Positions 15,767 through 25,132 of a DNA stretch of 50,326 nucleotides are shown here, in pieces. The notes under the pieces were generated by a model. The model saw only the letters and a list, made by a program, of their open reading frames with translations, had not been told where the DNA came from and ran no database searches. How positions within the stretch are numbered: position 1 is the stretch's first letter; each line of letters begins with the position of its first letter. Position numbers and translations under genes: made by a program. Origin of the DNA: an uncultured Eubacteriales bacterium (GTDB lineage Bacteria > Bacillota > Clostridia > Oscillospirales > CAG-272); contig CAKTAA010000007.1 in assembly GCA_934526185.1 (NCBI GenBank), positions 1-50,326 on the forward strand, written 5' to 3'.

Positions 15767-15880
15767 ACCAATTGTTTCCAAATCATAGATTTGAAACAAT
15801 CAAACCTCGTTCTACAGGGGCTCGCATAACAGTCAAGACATAAAACAAAAATCAAGCTTTCTGAAGAAGCTTGATTTTTG
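15767..15880 (+). ncRNA. Small RNA candidate, about 115 bases
   Basis: Bounded by a perfect promoter 7 bases upstream and a rho-independent terminator at its 3' end. Its 5' part folds as a long hairpin (15771-15783 with 15789-15800, one bulged C). A mostly single-stranded middle follows with A-C-C-U-C-G-U-U-C and G-G-G-G-C-U-C-G patches, then the terminator stem. The longest reading frame is 12 codons without a binding site. Candidates are a phage regulatory RNA or a host sRNA next to tRNA-Arg. No known family recognised; it lacks the SRP and 6S hallmarks I could check. Confidence 0.55.
15847..15879. terminator. Bidirectional rho-independent terminator
   Basis: Perfect 13-bp inverted repeat (15847-15859, 15867-15879), ending in five T on each strand. 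It serves the small RNA on the plus strand and the tRNA-Arg transcript on the minus strand. Confidence 0.9.
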
Positions 15881-15909
15881 CTGATTTAACACATATATGC
15901 TGAAATTGT

Positions 15910-15984
15910 TGGCACCCCCGACCAGAATCGAACTGATAACTAACCCTTAGGAGGGGCTTGTTATATCCATTTAACTACGGGGGC
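15910..15984 (-). tRNA. tRNA-Arg (anticodon CCT)
   Basis: 75 bases on the minus strand including an encoded CCA. Acceptor GCCCCCG pairs with CGGGGGT (one G-T at the end). D stem GTTA/TAAC, anticodon stem AGCCC/GGGTT with loop CTCCTAA (anticodon CCT, reads AGG), T stem ATCAG/CTGGT with loop TTCGATT. It has its own promoter (16069-16097) and terminator (15847-15879). tRNA-Arg(CCT) genes are frequent phage attachment sites, and here the 3' end faces the prophage remnant. Confidence 0.95.
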
Positions 15985-16068
15985 AACTTCTTGCCGGAAG
16001 AAAGAAAAATATCTTCTCTTCAGTGGCCTCTGTTTTTGTGAAGTCTCATTCACAGCTACATTGTTTTT

Positions 16069-16097
16069 ATTATACCAACTTTTGTCACCAAAGTCAA
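16069..16097 (-). promoter_or_regulatory. Promoter of tRNA-Arg
   Basis: Minus strand: -35 TTGACT (16092-16097), 17-base spacer, -10 TATAAT (16069-16074). The predicted start is about 80 bases upstream of the mature tRNA. Confidence 0.85.
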
Positions 16098-16185
16098 GAA
16101 AAATCTGTCGGTGTCTTAACTTTTCTGCCGTATCCGTCCGGGTACACCGTCAGTCAGAAAAATATCGAAAACAAAGGAGAGTCGT

Positions 16186-17652
16186 ATGGGAAAAGGTAAC
16201 AGACAAAGAGAAGCAAGAGAAAAATATGAAATTCAGCGGGAAAAGGAAAGAATAGATAAAGAAATTCGAAAAAAAAGGAACCGCAAACGTCTCATTGCCG
16301 TTCTTATTGCGGCTGCCCTGCTGCTGATTGTTGTGCTTTCCAGTATTTTTTTGGTCAATCATCTGAAAGACAGCGGGTATTTTCTTCACAATAAAACCGC
16401 TGTGAGTTCCGAGCATTACGAAGTCGACAACGCCATGATGAGTTATTTTTTCAACAGTTTATATTTCTCATATGTGGACTATTACGGCGACAGTCTTGCA
16501 CAATTTGGCTTAGACCAGACCATATCCTTGAAAAAACAAGATTACGGAAATGATATGACTTGGTTTGACTATTTCGCTTCAGCAGCAAAATCCAGTGTAC
16601 AGGAACTTCTCGTGCTGGCCGAAGGCGCTTATTCAGAGAATATTTCGCTTTCGGACGAAGAAAAGCAGCTCATTCAAAGAACTGCTGAACGATCAGATGC
16701 GTCGGAATATGGCAGAGGCGTACAGACGGAGGATTTGCAGAAATGTCTGGAGCTGTCGGCGCTGGCTGTGAAATACGAAGAGATTCTGCGTGAACGGTAT
16801 GCCGCAACAGACGAGGAAATCAACGCATATTATGAGGAAAATTCTCTGACATATCTGACTTGCTCATACCGCAGCTACAGCTTTGCCTATGTTGCAGAGG
16901 GCGGTGTCGGCCTAACGCAGGAGGAAGCCGAAAACTATGCAGAACAGCTGCGTGCCCAAAGCAATGAGGGCGGTGAACAGGCGTTTATTGATTACCTTAC
17001 CGATTATATGACCGAAAACGGAACGTCAGACGTCGAAGCTTCCGTGGAAAAAACTTTGATAGAAAATAAGGCTTATAAAGAAGATACCGCTTATCTGGAA
17101 TGGGCATTTGAGGCTGAGCTCGGCGATACTTATCTGGAGCACGACGAAACCAACAAAAAATTTACCGTATATCTCCTCGTCTCCCTACCCGAGCGTGACG
17201 AAACGCTTACGAAAAATGTACGTCATATTCTTTTCTCAAACAATTCCTACGGTTCTTCTGAGAATGCAAGGAAAGCTGCGGAAAAATTATATGAGGAATG
17301 GAAAGCGGGCGATCAGAGTGAAACATCTTTTGCTAATTTAGCTAAAGAATACTCCGAAGACGGTGGATCCCGCGCCGCCGGCGGGCGTTATTCCAATGTC
17401 TATAAAGGGCAGATGGTCGATACCTTTGAGAATTGGTGCTTTGACGAATCCAGGCAGTATGGAGACACCGGTTTTGTGGAAACCTCTTATGGTGTCCATA
17501 TCATGTATTTTATCAGTGACGGACCTGAAAAATGGAAGGCCGATATCTCCGAACTTTTGACAGACAAAAATTATGATGAAGCTTATAAAGCGCTGGCCGA
17601 TGAACATGCTGTAAATAACTTTGACGATGTCATACAGCAAATATCTGCCTGA
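16186..17652 (+). CDS. Membrane-anchored parvulin-type peptidyl-prolyl isomerase (PrsA-like)
   Basis: Protein of 488 residues. A very basic cytoplasmic N-terminus (1-35), one membrane helix (36-58), then a large extracytoplasmic part. A SurA/PrsA-like helical chaperone region (about 75-330) is followed by a parvulin domain at about 345-455. Its signatures are V-R-H-I-L-F, F-A-N-L-A-K-E-Y-S-E-D-G-G-S, G-G-R-Y, and T-S-Y-G-V-H-I-M-Y-F. It probably helps secreted proteins fold outside the membrane. Unlike B. subtilis PrsA it is held by a helix rather than a lipid, as no lipobox is present. ATG 16186 follows AAAGGAG. It is closed by a strong terminator and appears monocistronic. Confidence 0.9.
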   Translation: MGKGNRQREAREKYEIQREKERIDKEIRKKRNRKRLIAVLIAAALLLIVVLSSIFLVNHLKDSGYFLHNKTAVSSEHYEVDNAMMSYFFNSLYFSYVDYYGDSLAQFGLDQTISLKKQDYGNDMTWFDYFASAAKSSVQELLVLAEGAYSENISLSDEEKQLIQRTAERSDASEYGRGVQTEDLQKCLELSALAVKYEEILRERYAATDEEINAYYEENSLTYLTCSYRSYSFAYVAEGGVGLTQEEAENYAEQLRAQSNEGGEQAFIDYLTDYMTENGTSDVEASVEKTLIENKAYKEDTAYLEWAFEAELGDTYLEHDETNKKFTVYLLVSLPERDETLTKNVRHILFSNNSYGSSENARKAAEKLYEEWKAGDQSETSFANLAKEYSEDGGSRAAGGRYSNVYKGQMVDTFENWCFDESRQYGDTGFVETSYGVHIMYFISDGPEKWKADISELLTDKNYDEAYKALADEHAVNNFDDVIQQISA

Positions 17653-17692
17653 TTACGCTCCGTTCGACGCTGGGTGATGAATATCGATAACG

Positions 17693-17739
17693 CGGGACTC
17701 CCGTAAAACTGTTGCTAGTTTTGCGGGAGTCCCGTTTTT
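17693..17739 (+). terminator. Strong rho-independent terminator
   Basis: 18-bp inverted repeat (17693-17710, 17717-17734, one G-T) with a 6-base loop and TTTTTG after it. Ends the parvulin gene and lies between convergent genes. Confidence 0.95.
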
Positions 17740-17769
17740 GTGAATTTTAAATCTTTTAAGCTGCTATGC

Positions 17770-18813
17770 TTAATCCGGTACCAAAGTATCACGAATGGGT
17801 GCCGCCGCCATATATTCACCACTCGCTTCATCTTTCACCACGGCAGATCGGTATCCTGAAAGAAACTGAGTAAGTTCATACATGTTAATCCAAATTTGAC
17901 AATATCCGTCCTTTTGTTCCGGACTGAAAATCAACTCCATGCCAACGTGCAGATGCGGTATATTGATGTTGTTTACATTTTCCTTTGAGCTGTAACCGGT
18001 CATGCCAAGATATCCTATCACGTCTCCCGCCGTCACATGCTTGCCCTCATATATATCGCAAAACGGATGATCCTTGCGCAAATGTGCATAATAATAATAC
18101 CGTTTGCCGTCAAAGGAGCGAATTCCGATACGCCATCCGCCGTACTGATTCCAACCGGCTACTTCCACGTAGCCGGATTCCATGGCTATAATCGGAGTGC
18201 CGACGCTTCCCATCATATCATGTCCCAGATGTTTCCTTTTATAACCATATGACCGTGAAGCGCCAAAGTCATCAAAATCATTGTAATAATATCCCTTAGC
18301 TATCGGCGAAAACGCTTTGATTCCGTATTTTTTTACAGTCGCTATGCTTCCGTCCTCCTGCTTGACATCAACCTCATACTCTCCAAGCATGCCGTTAAGC
18401 ACCGCTTCATAAGCTTCCTTATAGTACCTGTATGTCTTTGCATTTTCGAGCGAATTTCCAACGCTTTCCACGGAAACGGATTTTTCTCTGGCTTCATTGA
18501 GCACTGCCTCCAAGGCACCGTCCCTGTATTTTCCAAAGCTTCCGCCGCTTCTTGCAGCATATAGAGCCAAAAGCTCCGTCCATTTTACCGGCATATCGCT
18601 TTCATATGATTCAATATCCAATCGGGCTGCCTCTTTCAGCGCCTCCGCGCTCACATCAAAATCCACCCATTTGATGTATTTCTTTTCCTCCGCCGTACCA
18701 TTTTCCTTTCCGCTTTCTTCAGTATCTTTATCCGAACCCTTTGCAGCGCACAGACACAGACAAAGCCCCAATATGATTGCGCCCGTTATTACGCCCTTAC
18801 ACTTCATTTGCAT
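17770..18813 (-). CDS. M23 family (LytM-type) peptidase
   Basis: Protein of 347 residues with an N-terminal signal/anchor (about 8-23, L-C-L-C-L-C-A-A; a lipobox-like Cys is possible) and a Lys/Glu linker. A helical region resembling stage-II sporulation factors follows, then the peptidase domain from about 190. Zn ligands are visible: H195-x3-D199, and H287-L-H289 with H244 (Y-Y-A-H-L). All LytM residues are present, so it should be an active peptidoglycan endopeptidase, unlike degenerate SpoIIQ. The start has GGAAAGAG upstream. It is divergent from the two-component genes across 300 bases, an arrangement that would suit joint control of envelope functions. Confidence 0.88.
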   Translation of the reverse strand: MQMKCKGVITGAIILGLCLCLCAAKGSDKDTEESGKENGTAEEKKYIKWVDFDVSAEALKEAARLDIESYESDMPVKWTELLALYAARSGGSFGKYRDGALEAVLNEAREKSVSVESVGNSLENAKTYRYYKEAYEAVLNGMLGEYEVDVKQEDGSIATVKKYGIKAFSPIAKGYYYNDFDDFGASRSYGYKRKHLGHDMMGSVGTPIIAMESGYVEVAGWNQYGGWRIGIRSFDGKRYYYYAHLRKDHPFCDIYEGKHVTAGDVIGYLGMTGYSSKENVNNINIPHLHVGMELIFSPEQKDGYCQIWINMYELTQFLSGYRSAVVKDEASGEYMAAAPIRDTLVPD

Positions 18814-18997
18814 ACTCTTTCCGCACCTCGCTCAAACTTCTAAAGCACATTTTCCTGTATCAACATTTCAGTTCTCCGTTCTCTACTATTTCACTTGTAA
18901 ATCATGATTATTCCGCAGGTCAAAATATGTTTGTGGAAAGGCGTGAAATCATCGGTTTTTCTGGTGTTTTCTGCCGATTATTCAACAAACGTTCACA

Positions 18998-19013
18998 GTC
19001 CATACATATGGAC
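18998..19013. promoter_or_regulatory. Inverted repeat upstream of response regulator
   Basis: GTCCATA-CA-TATGGAC in the 300-base gap between the divergent M23 peptidase and response regulator genes. A related C-A-T-C-A-T-G-T-A-T-G block follows at once. A possible binding site for autoregulation. Confidence 0.35.
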
Positions 19014-19112
19014 ATCATGTATGTAAAATATAATGAACATAGTCAAAGTTTTAACGATTTTAACATCTTATACGAGACTTTTTCAGACTTTTAAAAAATA
19101 CAGGAGGTTCAT

Positions 19113-19802
19113 ATGGGAACAAAAATTCTTGTCATAGACGACGATGTCAATATTTGTGAAATGCTCCGTCTTTATCTTGAAAATGAAGGCTATGAAATCA
19201 AAACGGCAAACGACGGTGCCGAGGGCGTATCCTTTTTCAAAATGTATGAGCCGGATCTGGTGCTTTTGGATATCATGCTTCCGCGCAAGGACGGCTGGCA
19301 GGTTTGCCGTGAGATACGTGAAATCTCCTCAAAACCGATCATTATGATCACGGCTAAAGGTGAGGTATTTGATAAAGTTCTCGGACTGGAGCTGGGAGCC
19401 GATGATTTTATGGTCAAGCCGCTTGAAATGAAAGAGCTTTCTGTCCGTATCAAGGCGGTTCTTCGCCGCTGCAATTCCCACGAAAATCAAAACGACGAGG
19501 AAGTCATTAAATTTGATAATATCGAAATTAGTCTTCAGAAATATGAGCTGAAGCTTAAGGGTAAGAGCGTAGATATTCCTCCGAAGGAGCTCGAGCTTCT
19601 GTATTTTCTGGCCTCCAACTATAACCGTGTGTTTACGCGTGATCAGCTTCTCGACAAGGTGTGGGGCTTTGATTACCTCGGCGACTCCCGGACGGTCGAT
19701 GTCCACGTAAAGCGCCTGCGTGAAAAGCTGGAGGGTGTGAGCGATAAGTGGATTTTAAAAACAGTTTGGGGTGTCGGTTATAAATTTGAGCTTCTGCAGT
19801 AA
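19113..19802 (+). CDS. Two-component response regulator, OmpR/PhoB family
   Basis: Protein of 229 residues. The receiver domain (1-120) has the acidic pocket D9-D10-D11, phospho-acceptor D53 (L-L-D-I-M-L-P), T80 and K102. The C-terminal winged-helix DNA-binding domain (about 130-227) has R-V-F-T-R-D-Q-L-L and the closing V-W-G-V-G-Y-K-F. ATG 19113 follows AGGAGG. It is followed after 15 bases by its kinase. Target genes are not shown; the divergent M23 peptidase is the nearest candidate. Confidence 0.95.
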   Translation: MGTKILVIDDDVNICEMLRLYLENEGYEIKTANDGAEGVSFFKMYEPDLVLLDIMLPRKDGWQVCREIREISSKPIIMITAKGEVFDKVLGLELGADDFMVKPLEMKELSVRIKAVLRRCNSHENQNDEEVIKFDNIEISLQKYELKLKGKSVDIPPKELELLYFLASNYNRVFTRDQLLDKVWGFDYLGDSRTVDVHVKRLREKLEGVSDKWILKTVWGVGYKFELLQ

Positions 19803-19817
19803 TGTGCAGCGAGGCAT

Positions 19818-21308
19818 ATGATGCTGAAAGGATTGTTTTCCAAGTATATCACAGCTTTTATGCTGATCATTGCCATTAGTTTTACAGCAGTCACTGTTAT
19901 GATTACATCTATGATATCCAATTCCGCGCTGAACGAGAAAAAACAGTCCGTCAGCTCAGGGGCGGATACAGTAAAGGAATTCATAGAGGTAAACTATCGA
20001 AAGAACCCTCGCATGGATTTTAAACAGTTCCTTTTTTACAATTGGGATATTCTTAACGGTTCTGTTTCTCTGCTCGCTAAAAACACGCAAAATCTTGTTA
20101 TTCTTATCGCTGATGCCAACGGCAACGTCATTATCAGCAGCGAAGAATCCGGCGTTGTACCCGAATATGCCCTTCCGGAGGAGTTGACAACGTCCATCAA
20201 GCAAAATCAATCTGTTTCGCGTGTTGACAATTTAGACGGTATCTTTCCTTCCAGATATCTGGTTGCTGGTTGTCCGGTTTGCTCCAATTCGGATGAAAAC
20301 TCTGCTGTCATTGGTATAGTCATTGTAGGGGCATCTTCAACAAATGTCAGCAGTATGGCAGAATCGGCTATTAATACCATTGTCGTTTCCTGCCTTTGGG
20401 TAATGCTTGCAGCACTCATCGCTGTTTACTTTATAACTGAAAAAATTATCAGCCCGCTCAAAGCCATGAATCGCGCAGCAAAAAATTATGCTGCCGGTGT
20501 ATTTGACGTGCGTGTTCCGGTAAACGGGCGCGATGAAGTTGCTCAACTCGCCATGGCATTCAACAACATGGCGAATTCGCTGGCAAATGCAGAAAATTTG
20601 CGCCAATCCTTTTTAGCCAATGTTTCGCATGATCTGAGGACGCCCATGACGACGATAGCCGGATTTATTGACGGTATACTCGACGGTGCCATCCCGCCTG
20701 ATAAACAGCCGTACTACCTGGAATTGATTGCGAGCGAGGTTCGCCGGCTGTCACGTCTGGTATCTTCCTTGTTAGATATCTCTCGCATTCAGGCCGGAGA
20801 CCGGAAGTTTACGAAAACTTCTTTTGATATTTGTGAAATGGCAAGGCAAATCCTTATCTCCTTTGAACAACGGATTGAAGAAAAAAAGCTGGACGTTGTA
20901 TTTGCCTGCGATTTGGATAAGGTAATGGTGTTTGCAGACAGAGATGCCATTCATCAGGTGTTATATAATCTCTGTGACAACGCAGTTAAATTTTCCAAAG
21001 TCGGCGGTCTTTACCGTGTCCGCATTGTGGAACAGAACAAAAAGGTTCATGTGTCGGTGTACAACGAAGGCCAGGGAATACCGGAAAGTGAAATAGCTTA
21101 TGTTTTCGACCGGTTTTATAAGAGTGACAAAAGCCGGGGACTGGATAAAACAGGAGTCGGTCTCGGACTCTATATTGTAAAGACAATAATTGATGCGCAT
21201 GATGAGGATATTTGGGTGAAAAGTGCGTATGGCAAATACTGTGAATTTGTATTCACCCTTCAACAGGCTAATAAAACCGATTTAAAAGAGAAGCGTTTGC
21301 CAAAATAA
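19818..21308 (+). CDS. Sensor histidine kinase
   Basis: Protein of 496 residues. Transmembrane helices at about 12-34 and 186-207 enclose an extracellular sensor domain of about 150 residues (PDC/sCache-like by its pattern). A HAMP linker (208-260) follows, then HisKA with phospho-acceptor H271 in F-L-A-N-V-S-H-D-L-R-T-P. The HATPase_c domain has the N box (Y-N-L-C-D-N-A-V-K-F, about 383), the F box (D-R-F-Y-K) and G-V-G-L-G-L-Y-I-V-K. All catalytic motifs are present. It forms an operon with the response regulator and is closed by a terminator. The signal is unknown. Confidence 0.95.
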   Translation: MMLKGLFSKYITAFMLIIAISFTAVTVMITSMISNSALNEKKQSVSSGADTVKEFIEVNYRKNPRMDFKQFLFYNWDILNGSVSLLAKNTQNLVILIADANGNVIISSEESGVVPEYALPEELTTSIKQNQSVSRVDNLDGIFPSRYLVAGCPVCSNSDENSAVIGIVIVGASSTNVSSMAESAINTIVVSCLWVMLAALIAVYFITEKIISPLKAMNRAAKNYAAGVFDVRVPVNGRDEVAQLAMAFNNMANSLANAENLRQSFLANVSHDLRTPMTTIAGFIDGILDGAIPPDKQPYYLELIASEVRRLSRLVSSLLDISRIQAGDRKFTKTSFDICEMARQILISFEQRIEEKKLDVVFACDLDKVMVFADRDAIHQVLYNLCDNAVKFSKVGGLYRVRIVEQNKKVHVSVYNEGQGIPESEIAYVFDRFYKSDKSRGLDKTGVGLGLYIVKTIIDAHDEDIWVKSAYGKYCEFVFTLQQANKTDLKEKRLPK

Positions 21309-21322
21309 TGTATTAAACAAGA

Positions 21323-21360
21323 GAGAGCAGTCTGCCGCTAACGCGGCGACTGCTCTCTTT
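21323..21360 (+). terminator. Terminator of the two-component operon
   Basis: Inverted repeat GAGAGCAGT...ACTGCTCTC with an inner GCCGC/GCGGC stem (21323-21357), followed by TTTCTTT. Confidence 0.9.
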
Positions 21361-21457
21361 CTTTCGATGTTTGATGCGAAAGTAAACATTTGAAAGTTTT
21401 GTTTCATGAAACAGATCACATACGCCATAGGTTTCTTTCATAATTCTGAAGCAAATA

Positions 21458-22312
21458 CTATTTCTGTAATACAGCCTGCTCGTCTTCTTTTGTTAGTCTG
21501 TTCTGGTACCGGCAAAGCCGCTTTCCTATCCAAAGCATCAGAAAATATCCCGCTGCACCGTAAATGATAATCTGCAAAAAGGGCTTAACAAAAGTATAAA
21601 GCTCGGAAAAATTCCGAAAAAAGCCCAGATCAATATAATCGATAACCGCTGTGTAAACGGCCGGAATCAAACTGAAAAAGGAAATCAGGAGAAGCAGTGA
21701 AAAGTAAACCTTCCGCAGCGGTGTTTTTTTTATACCAAAACGGGATTTGCGACTTTTTTGTTTGGCTTGCTGATCTCTGCTATCAGACGAATAAACGGCG
21801 TTCCTGATAACAAAACACACCATAAAAACACAAACAACCTCAATGAGAACCAGAATATAATTGGCAAATGCAAAAGGAAGCCAAGCAGACAGAAAAACTT
21901 CGCGCTCCCGGCTTGTCATCATCAGGTATGACAAGCCCAATCTGCACAACTGCGTAATCGTCACTGAGGTTGCCATGAACCACATGGGGGCTCTATAGCC
22001 AGATACGCCGTAACGCATTACGCTATAGCCTACAAATCCGCAGCTTGCAAAAAAACTCACCGGCGCCAAAATGTCGCAAAGATAGGACAGAATAAGATCC
22101 AACACATATAATGTTACATCGTTTTTTATGTACGCCTCAATACCGCATAAAACGAGCTCTACAAATATCGTTACGCAAATTGATGTCAAAAATAGGCCCC
22201 GCCATATTTTTCTTTGTATCTGTTTTTCTGGATCTGGGCATAAATCCTTCTCAGCAAAGGGAGTGTCAACGGTCTTTACAGAAACAGCCTGCTTTTCCCG
22301 TTTGTTTTTCAT
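21458..22312 (-). CDS. Polytopic membrane protein of unknown function
   Basis: 284 residues from the ATG at 22312, chosen because AGAGAGG lies 7 bases upstream; an in-frame TTG 6 bases earlier is less likely. A charged N-terminal tail of 40 residues is followed by about six hydrophobic helices (about 41-62, 72-98, 112-135, 146-168, 205-228 and 243-265). A basic loop separates helices 4 and 5, and an acidic tail ends the protein. No transporter or enzyme motif recognised. It lies 74 bases downstream of galT on the same strand, so it may be cotranscribed with it. Confidence 0.7.
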   Translation of the reverse strand: MKNKREKQAVSVKTVDTPFAEKDLCPDPEKQIQRKIWRGLFLTSICVTIFVELVLCGIEAYIKNDVTLYVLDLILSYLCDILAPVSFFASCGFVGYSVMRYGVSGYRAPMWFMATSVTITQLCRLGLSYLMMTSREREVFLSAWLPFAFANYILVLIEVVCVFMVCFVIRNAVYSSDSRDQQAKQKSRKSRFGIKKTPLRKVYFSLLLLISFFSLIPAVYTAVIDYIDLGFFRNFSELYTFVKPFLQIIIYGAAGYFLMLWIGKRLCRYQNRLTKEDEQAVLQK

Positions 22313-22386
22313 AGGCAATCCTCTCTGTTTTTATTTGCTAATCTATCTTTGAGGTTTCGATGCAAAAAACGCTTCTAAAGGAGCAA

Positions 22387-23892
22387 TCAAAGAGTATTTT
22401 TAACAGTGCTGAGAAATTTTTTGAAATTTGCCAATCCCTCATCATTATACGGATATACGCCAGAATCTTCAAGGACACGGACAAAAGTCGCGCCAATCTC
22501 TTTTTGTAAAATTTCATCGACATTTTCCCGCGTAAAGGTATAGTGAGATTCAAATTTATGGAACCAGTCAGCATGCTTTGCTATGATTTCATCTTCCTCA
22601 ATGGATTTTTTGTTTACAATTGCATCACCCAGCCGCTCCATTTCATCTTTCAGACGCGACGGCAATACCGCAAGGCCCATGACCTCTATCAAGCCTATGT
22701 TTTCCCTTTTGATATTATGCAACTCGGCGTGGGGATGAAAAACGCCGAGCGGATGCTCCTGTGTTGTTATGTTGTTGCGCAGTACGAGATCCAACTCGTA
22801 CTTGCCGTCACGGATTCTTGCAATGGGTGTGATCGTATTGTGCGGTTCCCCGTCGGTTTCCGCAAAAATAAATGCATTCGGATCGCTGTACGATCGCCAT
22901 GTGTTCAAAACCGCAACGGCCAGCGAAATCAAATTTTCCCGGTCGGCAGAACACAGACGCAGCACGGACATCGGCCATTTTAGGATACCAGCCTCCACTC
23001 CGGCGTATCCGGGAAAGCGGACCTCATGAGCAATGGGGGCACTGGCCATGGCGAACGTATATCGACCGCCCTGCATATGGTCATGGCTCAGAATAGATCC
23101 GCCGACAATCGGCAGATCTGCGTTAGATCCGATGAAATAGTGCGGAAAGAGGCTCACAAAATCCAAAAGCTTTCTAAAAGTGGATTCATCTATTTTCATG
23201 GGACGATGCTCTTCCGAGAGTGCAATACAATGTTCGTTATAATATACGTAAGGCGAATACTGAAAATACCATGGCTCATTGTCCAGAGTGATGGGAATGA
23301 TTCTGTGATTCTGCCTTGCCGCGGCATTCAGATGGCCTGCGTACCCCTCGGTCTCCCGGCAAAGCACACACTTTGGATATTTGCTGGGCGCAGCATTTTT
23401 GGCCGCTGCAATGGCACGGGGATCCTTTTCCGGTTTTGAAAGATTGATGGTGATATCAATATCACCGTATTTACTGGCTACCGCCCATTTCATATCGCGT
23501 GCAATGCGATCTGTGCGGATATAGTTGGTATCACGGCAAAACTGATAATAATAATCGGTAGCTTTCTCCGGAGATTCCGCATATCGTTCTCTGAAAGCTT
23601 TGATGACTGTGCTCGGCGGCGGTGCCAAAAGGCCCATGATCTTTGTGTCGAACAGATCTGCTTCCGTAATGCTGTCCGGCGCTATCATTCCCTTTTCTGC
23701 CGCGTAGGAAACAGCAGATTTCAGAAGTTCAGCCAATGTGCGCGTTTCCCCCGCGATATCTGTTTCTTCCTCATACGCATTCAGAGCGAACAGCTCAAGC
23801 AGCTTGTTTATCGTATACACCCGATCCTCACAGGAGATCAAACCATGTCTGCATGCATAATCTGTCAATTGCCGTATTGTTTTACAAATCAT
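22387..23892 (-). CDS. galT: Galactose-1-phosphate uridylyltransferase, class II
   Basis: Protein of 501 residues, the length of the Firmicutes class II GalT (about 490-510), unlike the 350-residue class I enzyme. It transfers UMP from UDP-glucose to galactose-1-phosphate in the Leloir pathway. Typical blocks: C-V-L-C-R-E-T-E-G-Y-A-G, Q-N-H-R-I-I-P, P-W-Y-F-Q-Y-S-P-Y, S-N-A-D-L-P-I-V-G-G-S-I-L-S-H-D-H and Q-E-H-P-L-G-V-F-H-P-H. The binding site is weak (GGGAAAAG). galK and galE are not nearby, so the pathway is scattered in this genome or completed elsewhere. Confidence 0.95.
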   Translation of the reverse strand: MICKTIRQLTDYACRHGLISCEDRVYTINKLLELFALNAYEEETDIAGETRTLAELLKSAVSYAAEKGMIAPDSITEADLFDTKIMGLLAPPPSTVIKAFRERYAESPEKATDYYYQFCRDTNYIRTDRIARDMKWAVASKYGDIDITINLSKPEKDPRAIAAAKNAAPSKYPKCVLCRETEGYAGHLNAAARQNHRIIPITLDNEPWYFQYSPYVYYNEHCIALSEEHRPMKIDESTFRKLLDFVSLFPHYFIGSNADLPIVGGSILSHDHMQGGRYTFAMASAPIAHEVRFPGYAGVEAGILKWPMSVLRLCSADRENLISLAVAVLNTWRSYSDPNAFIFAETDGEPHNTITPIARIRDGKYELDLVLRNNITTQEHPLGVFHPHAELHNIKRENIGLIEVMGLAVLPSRLKDEMERLGDAIVNKKSIEEDEIIAKHADWFHKFESHYTFTRENVDEILQKEIGATFVRVLEDSGVYPYNDEGLANFKKFLSTVKNTL

Positions 23893-24067
23893 TTTTCTTT
23901 TCCCGTGTTTGCCATTTGCCGATAATTGTTGCCCCTGGCAAGCCTTCTCCTTTGCTTTTATCAGAATTGTCTGTTTATATATTGAATCACACGCTGTCCG
24001 TCGCTCTCACGGTCGAAATACAACGCATGGATTCTTATCAGTTTTTCTGCTCTGCTGTGCAGATTGC

Positions 24068-24886
24068 TTAGATGACTGCACTTTCCAGAAAGGTCACCGT
24101 CTTTTTCTCGCAATTCAGCTCTGCTCGCAGACCGTACGGCAGAATACCGATTGGCATCGCATGCCCGAAATTCATATTATACAGTATAGGAAGCTGTGTC
24201 AGATGCTCTTCGCCGGCGATCACCTGCAAAATGGCCTCCTTTTATTCTTCGTAATATGTTTCACCCTGCGGTTTGCCAACCAGAATTCCCCGTAATTCTC
24301 GAAGAATTCCCTGCGCCGTCAAATTTCGAAGCATCCATCGGATAAAGTCGGGCGACGGACGATCTTCGCTTGTCTCTATAAAGAGGAGCGCGTCTCTCCA
24401 TTGCCCAGGCGACGGCCAAATTTCTGTTCCGATACACATCATAAATACATCGATACAACCGCCAAGCAAATGCCCTCTGACCGCTCCGGTTCCCTGCAAA
24501 AGCTCATATCCGTGCGTTTCCTTTTTCATCATTTTCCTGATACCGCTGTTTTCCTCGCACCACTCAACACGATCATCTGACCACATTGGGCTGGATTCCA
24601 TTTAATAACCGGTACTGTCCCTGAATATAACGGTTCTAGCAGCACATTCCGTATCATCAAACATCTTTACATATTCGCCGAATTCAGCTATGACAGATGG
24701 GCCGTAAAAGGAAGCAAGGCCGGCTTTATACATCATAAGGTGATTTACGGTTGTATCTGAATATCCCATAAAGACCTTGGAATTTTCTCTGATATTATCG
24801 TAATCAATATAGGGAAGGAGCCGGATTGTATCATCACCGCCGATAGCACAGAAAATCGCTGATTGAGGCCGGCAGTTACTGCACAC
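24068..24886 (-). pseudogene. S66 family LD-carboxypeptidase (MccF-like), degraded
   Basis: One continuous reading frame interrupted by two in-frame TAA codons (24602-24604 and 24242-24244), with the N-terminal third missing. Preserved parts: A-I-F-C-A-I-G-G-D-D-T, G-Y-S-D-T-T with the catalytic Ser, F-Y-G-P-S-V, then G-H-L-L-G-G-C, a lost-Glu region, E-T-S-E-D-R-P-S-P, and a C-terminal N-F-G-H-A-M-P-I-G-I. Both stops sit exactly where the family continues (after G-Y and after Y-Y-E-E), so they are nonsense mutations, not gene ends. Intact relatives cleave the L-D bond of muropeptides or peptide antibiotics. The 5' end falls near 24860-24886, where similarity to the family begins abruptly. 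Confidence 0.85.
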
Positions 24887-25053
24887 CTGCTGTTCAGCCA
24901 GGTATATATTATATCACATTCTTTCTGCTTTTTCTACCTTTTTTACATATTTTCCTGTTCAAAAAGTATATTTATATTTTTTCTGTATGCCGTCATGCAA
25001 TATATTTGGATACTGGATTTTCTTCCCTACTCTTTTCTCATCAAATCATTAGA

Positions 25054-25086
25054 CAAAAAAGGCGTGGAAAGTACACTTTCCACGCC
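25054..25086 (-). terminator. Terminator after isomerase-fold gene
   Basis: 12-bp perfect stem (25061-25072, 25075-25086), followed on the minus strand by TTTTTT (25055-25060). Confidence 0.9.
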
Positions 25087-25132
25087 GAATTCCTGTTTAT
25101 TTTGCAGATCGCAGATTGACCAATTCAGCCCT

